A DNA stretch of 64,000 bases, taken from Chondrosia reniformis. Its lineage: Eukaryota; Porifera; Demospongiae; Chondrillida; Chondrillidae. The translations under genes were made by a program, and so were the position numbers. This document shows, one piece after another, positions 20,693 to 33,781 of this stretch. Location: assembly GCA_947172415.1 (NCBI GenBank), contig OX359191.1, positions 3,720,001-3,784,000 on the forward strand, written 5' to 3'. How positions within the stretch are numbered: the first letter of the stretch is position 1; each line of letters opens with the position of its first letter. Under the pieces are notes generated by a model that had not been told where the DNA came from, searched no databases, and saw only the letters and a list, made by a program, of their open reading frames with translations.

Positions 20693-22829
20693 ATAATATT
20701 AAATTACAATCAAGTACTACACAGTACAAGTTACAAATTTAAGAGATCCAAGTGACTATGTAATATTAAAATTACAATCAAGTACTAGCTACACAGTGCA
20801 AGTTACAAATTTAAAGAGATCCAAGTGACCCCTAGGATAATCAGTATTTTAAACAGTACAAGACTTTAGTCACACTAGTACTGTTGCAGGCTTTGAAATC
20901 CTCAACTACTGCATAGAGAGTAGTAGTTGATACAGATCATCCAATTGCAAGGTAGAACACATGGCCTACCAATTACCTTTTCACACCTTAGTATAGACTG
21001 AAGATGATGCATCTGCCATATATCAACAAAGGCTTCAGTATTAAAGGGGTCTCAGCTAATAACCACAGCAGATTTGATTTGCCTTGTGAGGGAGCTAAGA
21101 ACACCGACGGTTGGTTGCATGCATTGGCATAATCAACAGGGTTAGAGACCATTTTGTAACTTGTACACAAGGGACATAAAAGGCCAAGGCCTTTATATAC
21201 GTATATGATTTCCCTTGTGTACAAGTTACAAAATGGTCTCTAACCCTGTTGATTATGCCAATGCATGCAACCAACCGTCGGTGTTCTTAGCTCCCTCACA
21301 AGGCAAATCAAATCTGCTGTGGTTATTAGCTGAGACCCCTTTAATTCTGAAGCCTTTGTTGATATATGGCATGCAGATGCATCATCTTCAGTCTATACTA
21401 AGGTGTGAAAAGGTAATTGGTAGGCCATGTGTTCTACCTTGCAATTGGATGATCTGTATCAACTACTACTCTCTATGCAGTAGTTGAGGATTTCAAAGCC
21501 TGCAACAGTACTAGTGTGACTAAAGTCTTGTACTGTTTAAAATACTGATTATCCTAGGGGTCACTTGGATCTCTTTAAATTTGTAACTTGCACTGTGTAG
21601 CTAGTACTTGATTGTAATTTTAATATTACATAGTCACTTGGATCTCTTAAATTTGTAACTTGTACTGTGTAGTACTTGATTGTAATTTAATATTTCATAT
21701 ATTTGCTAGTAACTTGCACTGTGTAGTGTACTTGAGTGTAATTAGCTAACAAAGTATTTCACTATACTTATAGACATTCGCTAAAAACAATTTCGTTACT
21801 GTATGTAGTACACATGGAAAACGTACTAACATGGATAAGAATAAAGCCTAGTTGAAAGTCAGCAATATGAATTTACTAATTCTGGACGTTTCGACCCAGA
21901 GGTCTTCATGCATCAGCAATATATGAGGAGTGGGAATACAATTCAGTATAAATAGGAAATTAGTAAATTCATGTTGCTGACACTCAACAAAGCTTTATTC
22001 TCGTAATGATCGCAACAAACACTCCTAATTCCTACACATGGACAAGTAAAAATATTAACAGATAACGTAAGAAGAGAAGACAGAGCTTAAATTACCAAAG
22101 TAATACGGTCGACCAAACGAATCCAGTCTTTCGCATCAATATAGGAACAACTCTGCCTCAAACTTGACGGGAACGTATACAAAAACGCTTTATCTAACCT
22201 TCGCTACAACTCGCCTGTTCGGTAGCTCCTTCTCATAGGAGAGCGTCGACTTGTCATAGCCGTTCTCGAAGGATGATTTTCTTTAGCAACGAGTCGGTGA
22301 CGTTTACGCAACGTCACATGATTCACTAAATGTGTGTACGGAGCGACATACGAAGGTGTTGGTGACGCATTAGAAGAACATCATAATACATCACCAGCTT
22401 GCGCAATCGTAACTTTGAATTCTTCATTATATCTTGATTATTTTGCTCATTTAATTAAGCAAAACTTCGTCAGACGTTTCTTATACACATGTACCATGAC
22501 ATATGTTGATTTCACAGTTATCTGACAAATTGAAATTTTTTATCAATATAACACATTGTTTGCATATAAATTTCCCATAGGTTTTCTATAGTCCTATGGC
22601 CTTTTATATGCAGACTTTGTCCTCTGTTTTCTAACAAACGGAGGCCTAAATTAAAAATCCCTTAATTTAAAATGAGTTTTATACCCTAAACTTTATGATG
22701 ATATGCCCATTTTGTTTCTAGGTCCTTTCTTGGAGCCATATGAATTATTTAATTAATTAATTAATTATATTATATTATATTATTTATTTATATTCGATTA
22801 CCTTAGTATATTGTAACTTGTACTGTATA
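20693..22829. mobile_element. Composite foldback element, copy 2, inserted in the satellite array
   Basis: Left edge: TATATATAATATT running into AAATTACAATCAAG. Right edge: TTGTAACTTGTACTGTATATA running back into the satellite (TAATATGCATATAAG). It has a complete palindrome A (arms about 20697-21190 and 21209-21700, centre near 21198), the hammerhead-like hairpin (21868-21972) and one arm B (about 22040-22829). It is almost identical to 7533-9480. The ends share ACAGTACAAGTTACAA in inverted orientation. No coding capacity for a transposase was seen. Confidence 0.75.
21868..21972 (-). ncRNA. Hammerhead-like hairpin with interrupted core, second copy
   Basis: It has the same structure as 8524-8628: strong helix II (GACC/GGUC), GAAAC, GUC and long helix I, but with CAUG inserted in CUGAUGA. 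It is therefore predicted inactive. Confidence 0.5.
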
Positions 22830-25800
22830 TAATATGCATATAAGATATATATAATATATATTACATATAAGATATATAATACATATATAAGATATATGCT
22901 TTTTTTTCTTTTTTCGGGACCCAACCTGGTATTGAACCAGGGCATCCTCATACCTTGTATCCAAACGATGTCATCCGTAACACCATCGGTCACGTGGGTA
23001 ACACAATATATGTTGTAAATGAAGTCCTATTTATATATTACTCACTTTTGACTCTACATATATGTAATATGTAAGATAAATAATATGCATATAAGATATA
23101 TACCATATATATTTTATATGATATATAATACATATATAAGATATATGCTTTTTTTTCTTTCTTCAGGACCCAACCTGGTATTGAACCAGGGCATCCTTGC
23201 ACCTTGTATTCAGACAATGTCATCCGTAACACCATCGGTCACGTGGGTAACACAATATATGTTGTAAATGAAGTCCTATTTATATATTACTCACTTTTGA
23301 CTCTACATATATGTAATATGTAAGATATATAATATGCATATAAGATATATACCATATATATTATATATGATATATAATACATATATAAGATATATGCTTT
23401 TTTTTCTTTCTTCAGGACCCAACCTGGTATTGAACCAGGGCATCCTTGCACCTTGTATTCAGACAATGTCATCCGTAACACCATCGGTCACGTGGGTAAC
23501 ACAATATATGTTGTAAATGAAGTCCTATTTATATATTACTCACTTTTGACTCTACATATATCTAATATGTAAGATGTATAATATGCATATAAGATATATA
23601 CCATATATATTAAATATGATATATAATACATATATAAGATATATGCTTTTTTGTCTTTCTTCAGGACCCAACCTGGTATTGAACCAGGGCATCCTCGTAC
23701 CTTGTATCCAGACGATATTATCCGTAACACGATTGGTCACGTGGGTTCCACAATATATGTTGTAAATAAAGTCCTATTTATATACCACTCACTTTTGACT
23801 CTACATATATATATATAATATATAAGATATATAATATGCATATAAGATATAAACAATATATATTACATATAAGATATATATTACATATATATGTTGTATG
23901 CATTTTTTCTTTTTTTTCTTTTTTCAGGACCCAACCTGGTATTGAACCAGGGCATTCTCGTACCTTGTATCAAGACGATGTCATCCGTAACACCATCGGT
24001 CACGTGGGTCACCCAATATATGTTGTAAATGAAGTCCTATTTATATGCCACTCACTTTTGACTCTACGTATATATGCAATATATAAGATATATAATAGGC
24101 ATATAAGATCTATACAATATATATTACACAAAAGATATATTATACATATATAAGATTAGTCAGGACCAAACCTGGTATTGAACCAGGGCATCCTCGTACC
24201 TTGTATCCAGACGATGTTATCCGTAACACGATCGGTCACGAGGGTTCCACAATATATGTATTAAATGAAGGCCTATTTATATACCACTCACTTTTGACTC
24301 TACATATATATGCAATATATAAAATATATAATATACTTATAAGATATAAACAACATATAAGATATATAATACATATATAAGTTGTAGGCTTTTTTTTTTT
24401 TCTTTTTTTTCAGGACGCAACCTGGTATTGAACCAGGGCATCCTCGTGCCTTGTATCCAGACGATGTCATCCGTAACACCATCGGTCACGTGGGTCACCC
24501 AATATATGTTGTAAATGAAGTCCTATTTATATACCACTCACTTTTAAATCTACATATATATGCAATATATATGTATATATAATATGCATATAAGATATAT
24601 ATAATGCATACATAAGATGTCTGCTCTTTTTTCTTTTTTCGGGACCCAACCTGGTATTGAACCAGGGCATCCTCGTACCTTGTATCAAGACGATGTCATC
24701 CGTAACACCATCGGTCACGTGGGTCACCCAATATATGTTGTAAATGAAGTCCTATTTATATACCACTCACTTTTAACTCTACATATATATGCAATATATA
24801 AGATATATAATATGCTTATAAGATATAAACAATATATAATATGCATATAAGATATATATAATACATACATAAGATGTCTGCTCTTTTTTCTTTTTTCGGG
24901 ACCCAACCTGGTATTGAACCAGGGCATCCTCGTACCTTGTATCCAGACAATGTCATCCGTAACACCATCGGTCACGTGGGTCACCCAATATATGTTGTAA
25001 ATGAAGTCCTATTTATATACCACTCACTTTTGACTCTACATATATATGCAATATACACATATATATAATATGCATATGAGATATATACAATATATATTAC
25101 ATATAAGATATATAATATATATATATAAGATGTATGCTTTTATTTCTTTTTCGGGACCCAACCTGGTATTAAACCAGGGCATCCTCGTACCTTGTATCAA
25201 GACGATGTCATCCGTAACACCATCGGTCACGTGGGTTCCACAATATATGTTGTAAATGAAATCCTATTTATATACCACTCACTTTTGACTCTACATTTAT
25301 ATGCAATATATAAGATATATAATATGCATATAAGATATATACAATATATATTACATATAAGATATATAATATGCATATAAGATATAAACAATATATATTA
25401 CATATAAGATATATAATACATATATAAGATGTATGCTTTTTTTCTTTTTTCAGAACCCCACTTGGTATTGAACCAGGGTATCCTCGTCCCTTGTATCCAG
25501 ACGATGTCATCCGTAACACCATCGGTCACGTGGATTCCACAATATATGTTTTAAATGAAGTCCTATTCATATACCACTCACTTTCGACTCTACATATATA
25601 TGCAAATTATAAGGAATATAATATGCATATAATATATATATAATATATATTACATATAAGATATATAATACATATATAAGATGTATGCTTTTTTTTCCTT
25701 TTTCTGGACCCAACCTGGTATTGAACCAGGGCATCCTCGTACCTTGTATCCAGACGATATTATCCGTAACACGATTGGTCACGTGGGTTCCACAATATAT

Positions 25801-27885
25801 GTTGTAAATGAAGTCCTATTTATATACCACTCACTTTTGACTCTACATATATATATAATATATAAGATATATAATATGCATCTAAGATATTTACAATATA
25901 TATTATATAGAAGATATATAATACATATATAAGATGTAGGCTTTTTTTCTTTTTTCAGGACCCAACCTGGTAGTGAACCAGGGCATCCTCGTACCTTGTA
26001 TCCAGACGATGTCATCCGTAACACCATCGGTCACATGGGTTCCACAATATATGTTGTAAATGAAGTCCTATTTATATACCACTCCCTTTCGACTCTACAT
26101 ATATATGCAAATTATAAGGTATATAATATCCATATAAGATAGATATAATATATACTACATATAAGATATATTATACATATATAAGATGTATGCTTTTTTT
26201 CTTTTTTCAGGACCCAACCTGGTATTGAACCAGGGCATCCTTGTACCTTGTATCCGACGATGTCATCTGTAACACAATCGGTCACGTGGGTTCCACAATA
26301 TATGTTGTAAATGAAGTCCTATTTATATACCACTCACTTTTGACTCTACATATATATGCAATATATAAGATGTATAATAGGCATATAAGATATTTACAAT
26401 ATATATTACATATAAGATAAATAATACATATATAAGATGTATGCTCTTTTTTCTTTTTTCAGGACCCAACCTGGTATTGAACCAGGACATCCTCGTACCT
26501 TATATCCAGACGATGTCATCCGTAACACCATTGGTCACGAGGGTTCCACAATATATGTTGTAAATGAAGTGCTATTTATATACCACTCACTTTTGACTCT
26601 ACATATATATGCAATATATTAGGTATTTAATATGCATATAAGATATATACAATATATATTACATATAAGATATATAATACATATATAAGATGTATGCTTT
26701 TTTTCTTGTTTCAGGACCCAACCTGGTATTGAACCAGGGCATTCTCGTACCTTGTATCCAGATGATGTCATCCGTAACACCATCAGTCACGTGGGTCACC
26801 CAATATATTTTATAAATGAAATCCTATTTATATACCGCTCACTTTTGACTCTACATATATATGCAATATATAAGATATATAATATGGATATTAGATATAT
26901 ACAATATATATTACATATAAGTTATATAATACATATATAAGATGTATGCTTTTTTTATTTTTTCAGGACCCAACCTGGTATTAAACCAGGGCATTCTCGT
27001 TCCTTGTATCCAGATGATGTCATCCGTAACACCAGCGGTCACGGGGATTCCACAATATATGTTGTAAATGAAGTCCTATTTATATACCACTAACTTTTGA
27101 CTCTACATATATATGCAATATATAAGATAAATAATATGCATATAAGATATTTACAATATATATTACATATAAGATATATAATACATATATAAGAATTATG
27201 CTTTTTTTCTTATTTCAGGACCCAACCTGGTATTGAACCAGGGCATCCTCGTACCTTGTATCCAGACGATGTCATCCGTAACACTATCAGTCACGTTGGT
27301 CACCCAATATATTTTATAAATGAAATCCTATTTATATACCACTCACTTTTGACTCTACATATATATGCAATAAATAAGATATATAATATGGATATTAGAT
27401 ATATACAATATATATTACATATAAGTTATAAAATACCTATATAAGATGTATGCTTTTTTTCTTTTTTCAGGACCCAACCTGGTATTGAACCAGGGCATTC
27501 TCGTACCTTGTATCCAGATGATGTCATCCGTAACACCATCGGTCACGGGGATTCCACAATATATGTTGTAAATGAAGTCCTATTAATATACCACTCACTT
27601 TTGACTCTACATATATATGCAATATATAAGATATATAATATGCATATAAGATATTTACAATATATATTACATATAAGATATATAATACATATATAAAATG
27701 TATGCTCTTTTTTCTTTTTTCAGGACCCAACCTGGTATTAAATCAGGGCATCCTCGTACCTTGTATCCAGACGATGTCATCCGTAACACCATCGGTCACG
27801 TGGGTTCCACAATATATGTTGTAAATGAAGTCCTATTTATATACCAATCACTTTTGACCCTACGTATATATGCAATATATAAGGA
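22830..27885 (+). repeat. Satellite array, diverged edge segment (about 20 monomers)
   Basis: Monomers of about 240-260 bp differ from each other at many positions, with loss or gain of AT-rich subrepeats. Only short local duplications are seen, for example the 249-bp neighbours at about 23038-23535 and a two-monomer (504 bp) duplication around 26700-27450. Variants of the conserved block include GCATCCTTGCACC and AACACGATTGG. Confidence 0.85.
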
Positions 27886-28015
27886 TAGTAAATGTCAGAT
27901 ATAATACATTTTATAATAAAAAAATTAAATATATCATTTAGTATGATATGTGCATAATCATTCTAAATAGTCAAATAGTCAAATAAAAACATTGGCTGTT
28001 GGGGAGAGGTACCCC

Positions 28016-28444
28016 TCACTGCGGCCGCGTTGCCCCGCTGGACAGCCACCGCATTACTTGCATCAGGCACTGCAAGGAGCGTGGCTCCCCTGTCTCAGCC
28101 CTGATCCTGTGACCCAGCTCCTTGATGAAAGTAATGGCCTCTTGCCCAAAAACCCCTGATGTTTCGATTGCAAATGGTACGAAATGGTGGCTGGAACCAA
28201 GAAGGGCGTACTTCTGGGTTTTTGCCTTCTCTGCTTGGCTGGCCACCAGCCCTGCAGCGAGGGCTACGTGGGAAGGGGCGAATGTATCAGGACAAGTGAC
28301 ATCCCATACCAGTGTCCGTCCGTTCCTCCAGGGCATCACTGAGATCCCATCCGGCCTTCTTCCATCAGAGCGTGCGATGCCCGTGGGCTCCAGGAGAGAG
28401 GGGATCTTTGCTGAGGCCAGTGACCGTTTGAGAAGGTCATTCAC
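28016..28444 (-). pseudogene. LINE restriction-like endonuclease domain
   Basis: The frame holds EPTGIARSDGRRPDGISVMP, then GRTLVWDVTCPDTFAPS and SQAEKAKTQKYALL. This is the PD...(D/E)-x-x type core of the restriction-like endonuclease (RPDG, then WDVT, then K residues), which nicks target DNA in this LINE class. The domain ends at the element's C-terminus SSGATRPQ. It looks open from end to end. Confidence 0.75.
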
Positions 28445-28468
28445 TGCTGCATGTCTTGGGTGCCGGCC

Positions 28469-28738
28469 CTAACTCCTCCTGCAGCTAAGGCCGTGCAAAC
28501 TCAAATGGTCCACTTCAGCGCCACACTGATGACATTTGTGGGGTCTGCAAAGGGCAACCCCTAGGCGGAGCCCCACTGCTACTCGAAGCACCTCATCGTC
28601 CATTCGGAGACCAATAGCCGACATTGGAGGTGCATGTAGCCATTCACCCGACTCCTTCCTCTGAGATGCCAGCAGACGAGCTTGAGCTAACTCATCAGGA
28701 GATTCCCTCACAAGGGCTTCTGCTGCTGCTGTCACCAC
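28469..28738 (-). pseudogene. LINE protein, CCHC knuckle ahead of the endonuclease
   Basis: CHQCGAEVDHLSLHGLSC gives C-x2-C-x7-H-x4-C, the zinc knuckle that precedes the endonuclease in R2-type proteins. Its frame differs from that of the reverse transcriptase piece. Confidence 0.65.
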
Positions 28739-28756
28739 GGGGCCATCCCAAGCCTT

Positions 28757-29893
28757 CTAATGAGAAGAGTCAGGGGCACATGGAGCTGGTTCTTTGTGGC
28801 CCTGATGCCAGACTACCAATGCCTCTGTGGCTGCTGGGAATGGGGAGTTCAGCAGTGTTTGGGGCAAGATCTGCTGGACAAGCTGTGCACAACCCGCAGC
28901 CGATGCTAAATAAGCAGAAGGTGCAAGCTGGGTTGTGCTACGAACTCCCAGCCCACCAACTCGGACTGGGAGAGACGCTTGGGTCCATGCAGAGTCAGAG
29001 AGGTTGACATTTAGGATGGTGCTCAGCAAAAATCTAAGGAGGGAGTCAAAATCATGCAGGGCCGGGACGAGGAAGCATGGTGAGGTGCGCAGGATGTATA
29101 GCACCTTGGGGATGGCCAGGGCATTACGTAGAAGACAGAAGGCATTGTGGGCACGTAAAAGCTGTAACCTGCTCCCCAGGGTCTGAAGTGACTTTGTTCT
29201 CTTTAGGATGGTGTCTTGAATGCCACTGGCAGTGCCAATGGGAGACCCAAGCAAAGTGGAATGGCCTCGCTCTGTCACACTGAGACCTGGGACAGCACGA
29301 AGCATGGCTGACCTTGTGGTGCTGTCATCACAAATGACTTCTGACTTGTCTCGATTGAGTTGGAGACCTAGCTCCCCCGCCATTCGTTCCACAGTGCTGA
29401 AATCCTCAAGGACCTCCTCCAAGCTGCCACCAAGTGTGCCATCATCTAAGAAGAAAACATTGAACTCGCTTTGCAACTGTTGCACCAAGTCATGGATAGC
29501 AAGGCAGAAGAGCAATGGGCCGAGGGGGTCACCCTGTTGCACACCTTCTGAGGATGGTATAATGTCTTCCCCAAAGAAAAGGAAGGAAGGAGCACTGTAG
29601 GCACAGGTGACCAAAGGGAGCAACTCAGGTGCCAGCTGCTTCACAGCAGCAATCATCTTATCTCGACGAAGGCAGTTAAAAGCATTCCTGAAATCAAGCT
29701 TCAAGATGAGGTGCCCAGGCTGCAGGTTGTGGAGGAAGATGCAGCTGGCATGAACAGCGGCCTCCGCTCCCAAGGGTACACCAAATCCCAATTGGTGAGG
29801 TGCCAGGAGTGCTCCCATGGCTTCCTTCACGCAGGCACCTGCGTACTTTGCCACAAGGCGACGCAATGTGCACCCAACGGCGATTGGTCTCAA
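28757..29893 (-). pseudogene. LINE reverse transcriptase palm
   Basis: A long frame begins at GGGLRPIAVGCTLRRLVAKY. Motif A is ILKLDFRNAFNCLRRDKM, motif B is SEGVQQGDPLGPLLFCLAIH and motif C is VFFLDDGTLGG, i.e. FLDD in place of the common YADD. The thumb follows. Catalytic aspartates are kept. The frame continues to about the knuckle region and then breaks. Confidence 0.8.
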
Positions 29894-29962
29894 ACCTCCA
29901 CCTTTTTGTTCAAAGCAATCAGGGTGGCTCCAAAGAAGGAGGCCCGAGCCGGGACAGCAGTT

Positions 29963-30640
29963 TCACCTCTCAGCACACAATTCACAAAAAAGGTGACAGA
30001 TCGAAGCAACATCTGCCCACCCCCCCAGGGCTGACTTACTTATCATGTCCTTCAGGTGTTGCGGACGCAGGGCATCTGGGCCACCAGCGGAACCACAAGG
30101 GAAAGAGCAGATGGCTCTTGCTACCTCGTCCTCTGATACCTGGACTGGCATTGGTTGATCCTCGGTGGACACTAGTGGAATAGCAGAATCCGGGTGGGGC
30201 AGAGGATACTTTTCCCAAAGGGTGGCAAGCGTTTCACTGCTAGGGACTGCAATACTGTCTTCAGAAGAGGCAAGACGAACTGCCCCTTTAAAATCTCCTT
30301 CCTCTAGTTTAGCAGAAACTCTCCCTGCTAAAGTGTCTACTGGATCGCGAGTGAATTTACCTGTTCGTCTGTTAGGGGCAGACTGGACGAAGGTAGGGTC
30401 CGCTTCCTCTTTGATAAGCTGGTTGGTGTGTGAAGCCAAGCTTCTGCGATGGCCGCCTCTATCTGGCACTCGTAGGCATCGGGCAGAGAAACAGAACAGG
30501 CAATCCCAGGAAGACTCCGAGCCATCTGATGAGACGCGATCGAGGATTGCGGCCAATTTTCTCACCGACAGATCACGGGAGGGGCGAGGGACTCTCTTCA
30601 GGATCTTTACTGAGAACCTGCGTAGCTTGAAGGCCTGCGC
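29963..30640 (-). pseudogene. LINE protein, second finger and start of reverse transcriptase
   Basis: The piece contains KRVPRPSRDLSVRKLAAIL, a second finger-like segment WDCLFCFSARCLRVPDRGGH, and then CSFPCGSAGGPDALRPQHLK, the conserved block just ahead of the polymerase fingers in this LINE group. The frame is lost before the palm. Confidence 0.65.
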
Positions 30641-30662
30641 GGTATCCGCGATTTCAGGGATG

Positions 30663-30833
30663 TTACCGCGATGACAGGTGCTGAATTAACACTTGGCCAT
30701 GAACGCGGATAAGTCCCAATCTAGTAACGGGCATTGATCGGTGACAAACTGTACATAGGGAGCGGAAAGAGGCAGACTCTTCTGGAGCTTCATCCTCAAT
30801 CAGAGCGGTCTCACCCTCACCGTCATCCGCCAT
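30663..30833 (-). pseudogene. LINE protein, N-terminal zinc-finger piece
   Basis: It starts MADDGEGETALIEDEAPEES and continues CTVCHRSMPVTRLGLIRVHG, a finger-like C-x2-C...H pattern usual at the start of R2-like proteins. The frame stops at 30663-30665, and the continuing sequence (FKLRRFSVKILKRVPRPSRD) lies in another frame. Confidence 0.6.
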
Positions 30834-31996
30834 CTTATTTCTCTTTTATATATCAAATTAAATCATATAAGATATATAATATGCATATAAGATATATGCA
30901 ATATATATTACATATAAGATATATAATATGCATATAAGATATATACAATATATATTATATATAAGATATATAATACATATATAAAATATATTCTTTTTTT
31001 CTTTTTTCTGGACCCAACCTGGTATTGAACCAGGGCATCCTCGTACCTTGTATCCAGAAGATAACATCCGTAACACCATCGGTCACGTGGGTTCCACAAT
31101 ATATGTTGTAAAAAAAGTCCTATTTATATACCACTCACTTTTGCCTCTACATATATATGCAATATATAAGATATATAATATGCATATAAGATATATACCA
31201 TATATATTACACATTAGATATATAATACATATATAAGATGTATGTTTTTTTCTTTTTTCAGGCCCCAATCTGGTATTGCACCAGGGCATCCTCGTACCTT
31301 GTATCCAAACGATGTCATCCGTGACACCATCGGTCACGTGGGTCACCCAATATAGGTTGTAAAAGAAGTCCTATTTATATACCACTCACTTTTGACTCTA
31401 CATATATATGCAATATATAAGATATATAATATGCATATAAGATATATATATTACATATAAGATATATAATACATATATAAGATGTATGCTTTTTTTCTTT
31501 TTTCAGGACCCAACCTGGTATTGAACCAGGGCATCCTCGTACCTTGTATCCAGACGATGTCATTAGTAACACCATCGGTCATGTGGGTCACCCATTATAT
31601 GTTGTAAATGAAGTCCTATTTATATACCACTCACTTTTGACTCTACATATATATGCAATATATAAGATATATAATATGCATATAAGATATATACAATATA
31701 TATTACATATAAGATATATAATACATATATAAGGTGTATGCTTTTTTTCTTTTTTCAGGACCCAACCTGGTATTGAACCAGGGCATCCTCGTACCTTGTA
31801 TCCAGACGATGTCATCCGTAACACAATCGGTCACGTGGGTTTCATAATATATGTTGTAAATGAAGTCTTATTTATATGCCACTCACTTTTGACTCTACAT
31901 ATATATGCAATATATAAGATATATAATATGCATATCAGATATATACAATATATATTACATATAAGATATATAATACATATATAAGGTGTATGCTTT

Positions 31997-32065
31997 TTTT
32001 TTTTCAGGACCCAACCTGGTATTGAACCGCCCTGGTTCAATACCAGGTTGGGTCCTGAAAAAAAT
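31997..32065. repeat. Palindrome from an inverted duplication inside one monomer
   Basis: The T-tract plus CAGGACCCAACCTGGTATTG is followed, after a 5-bp spacer (32029-32033), by its own reverse complement ending in an A-run. The monomer then resumes with GGGCATCCTCGTACC. The arms are about 30 bp and perfect across the CAGGACCC...GAACC part. Confidence 0.85.
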
Positions 32066-33781
32066 AAAAATTATGATAGGGCATCCTCGTACCTTTTATC
32101 CAGACGATGTCATCCATAACACCATCGGTCACGTGGGTTCCATAATATATATTGTAAATGAAGTCCTATTTATATACCACTTACTTTTGACTCTACATAT
32201 ATATGCAAAATATGAGATATATAATATGCATATCAGATATATACAATATATATTACATATAAGATATATAATACATATATAAGATGTATCCTTTTTTTTC
32301 TTTTTCTGCACCCAACCTGGTATTGAACCAGGGCATCCTCGTACCTTGTATCCAGACGATGTCATCCGTAACACCATCGGTCACGTGGGTCACCCAATAT
32401 ACTTTGTAAATGAAGTCCTTTTATATACCACTCACTTTTGACTCTACATATATATGCAATATATTATATGCATATAAGATATATGCAATATATATTACAT
32501 ATAAGATATATAATACATATATAAAATATATTCTTTTTTCTTTTTTCTGGATCCAACCTGGTATTGAACCAGGGCATCCTCGTACCTTGTATCCAGAAAA
32601 TAACATCCGTAACACCATCGGTCACGTGGGTTCCACAATATATGTTGTAAAAAAAGTCCTATTTATATACCACTCACTTTTGACTCTGCATATATATGCA
32701 ATATATAAGATATATAATATGCATATAAGATATATACCATATATATTACATATAAGATATATAATACATATATAAGATGTGTTTTTTTCTTTTTTCAGGA
32801 CCCAACCTGGTATTGAACCAGGGCATCCTCGTAACTTGTATCCAGACGATGTCATCCGTAACACCATCGGTCATGTGGGTCACCCATTATATGTTGTAAA
32901 TGAAGTCCTATTTATATACCACTCACTTTTGACTCTACGTGTATATGCAATATATAAGATATATAATATGCATATAAGATATATACAATATATATTACAT
33001 ATAAGATATATAATACATATATAAGATGTATGCTTTTTTTCTTTTTTCAGGACCCAACCTGGTATTGAACCAGGGCATCCTCGTAACTTGTATGCAGACG
33101 ATGTCATCCGTAACACCATCGGTCATGTGGGTCACCCATTATATGTTGTAAATGAAGTCCTATTTATATACCACTCACTTTTGACTCTACGTGTATATGC
33201 AATATATAAGATATATAATATGCATATAAGATATATACAATATCTATTACATATAAGATATATAATACATATATAAGATGTATGCTTTTTTTCTTTTTTC
33301 AGGACCCAACCTGGTATTGAACCAGGGCATCCTCGTACCTTTTATCCAGACAATGTCTTCCATAACACCAAGGGTCACGTGGCTTCCATAATATATGTTG
33401 TAAATGAAGTCCTATTTATATACCACTCACTTTTGACTCTACATATATATGCAATATATAAGATATATAATATGCATATAAGATATATACAATATTTATT
33501 ACATATAAGATATATAATACATATATAAGAGGTATGATCTTTTTTCTTTTTTCAGGACCCAAACTGGTATTGAATCAGGGCATCCTCGTACCTTGTATCC
33601 AGACGATGTCGTCCGTAACGCCATCGGTCACGTGGGTCACCCAATATATGTTTTATATGAAGTCCTATTTATATACCACTCACTTTTGACTCTACGTATA
33701 AATGCAACATATAAGATATATCATATGCATATAAGATATATACAATATATATTATATATAATATATATAAAACATATATAG

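Larger units (their letters stand above)
27886..30861 (-). mobile_element. R2-like LINE with restriction-like endonuclease, inserted in the satellite
   Basis: A GC-rich block of about 2.9 kb sits inside a satellite monomer; array sequence resumes at about 30862. Minus-strand order: N-terminal C2H2-type finger region, reverse transcriptase, a C-x2-C-x7-H-x4-C knuckle and a restriction-like endonuclease. This is the single-frame layout of early-branching, site-preferring non-LTR elements (R2/NeSL/R4 group). The reading frame is broken in at least four places, so the copy is dead. Downstream of the last stop is an AT-rich tail with short direct repeats (AGTCAAATAGTCAAATA). The 5' end looks close to complete because a start codon with an acidic leader is present. 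Confidence 0.8.

Noticed and set aside
28122-30674. Plus-strand frames of 60-169 codons over the LINE
   Set aside because: They are antisense shadows of the GC-rich LINE coding sequence on the minus strand, which has the recognisable domains.
31990-32065. A functional tRNA gene in the satellite head
   Set aside because: The T-arm and B box are good, but no convincing anticodon arm, D-arm or full acceptor stem can be drawn, and stem changes among monomers are not compensated.
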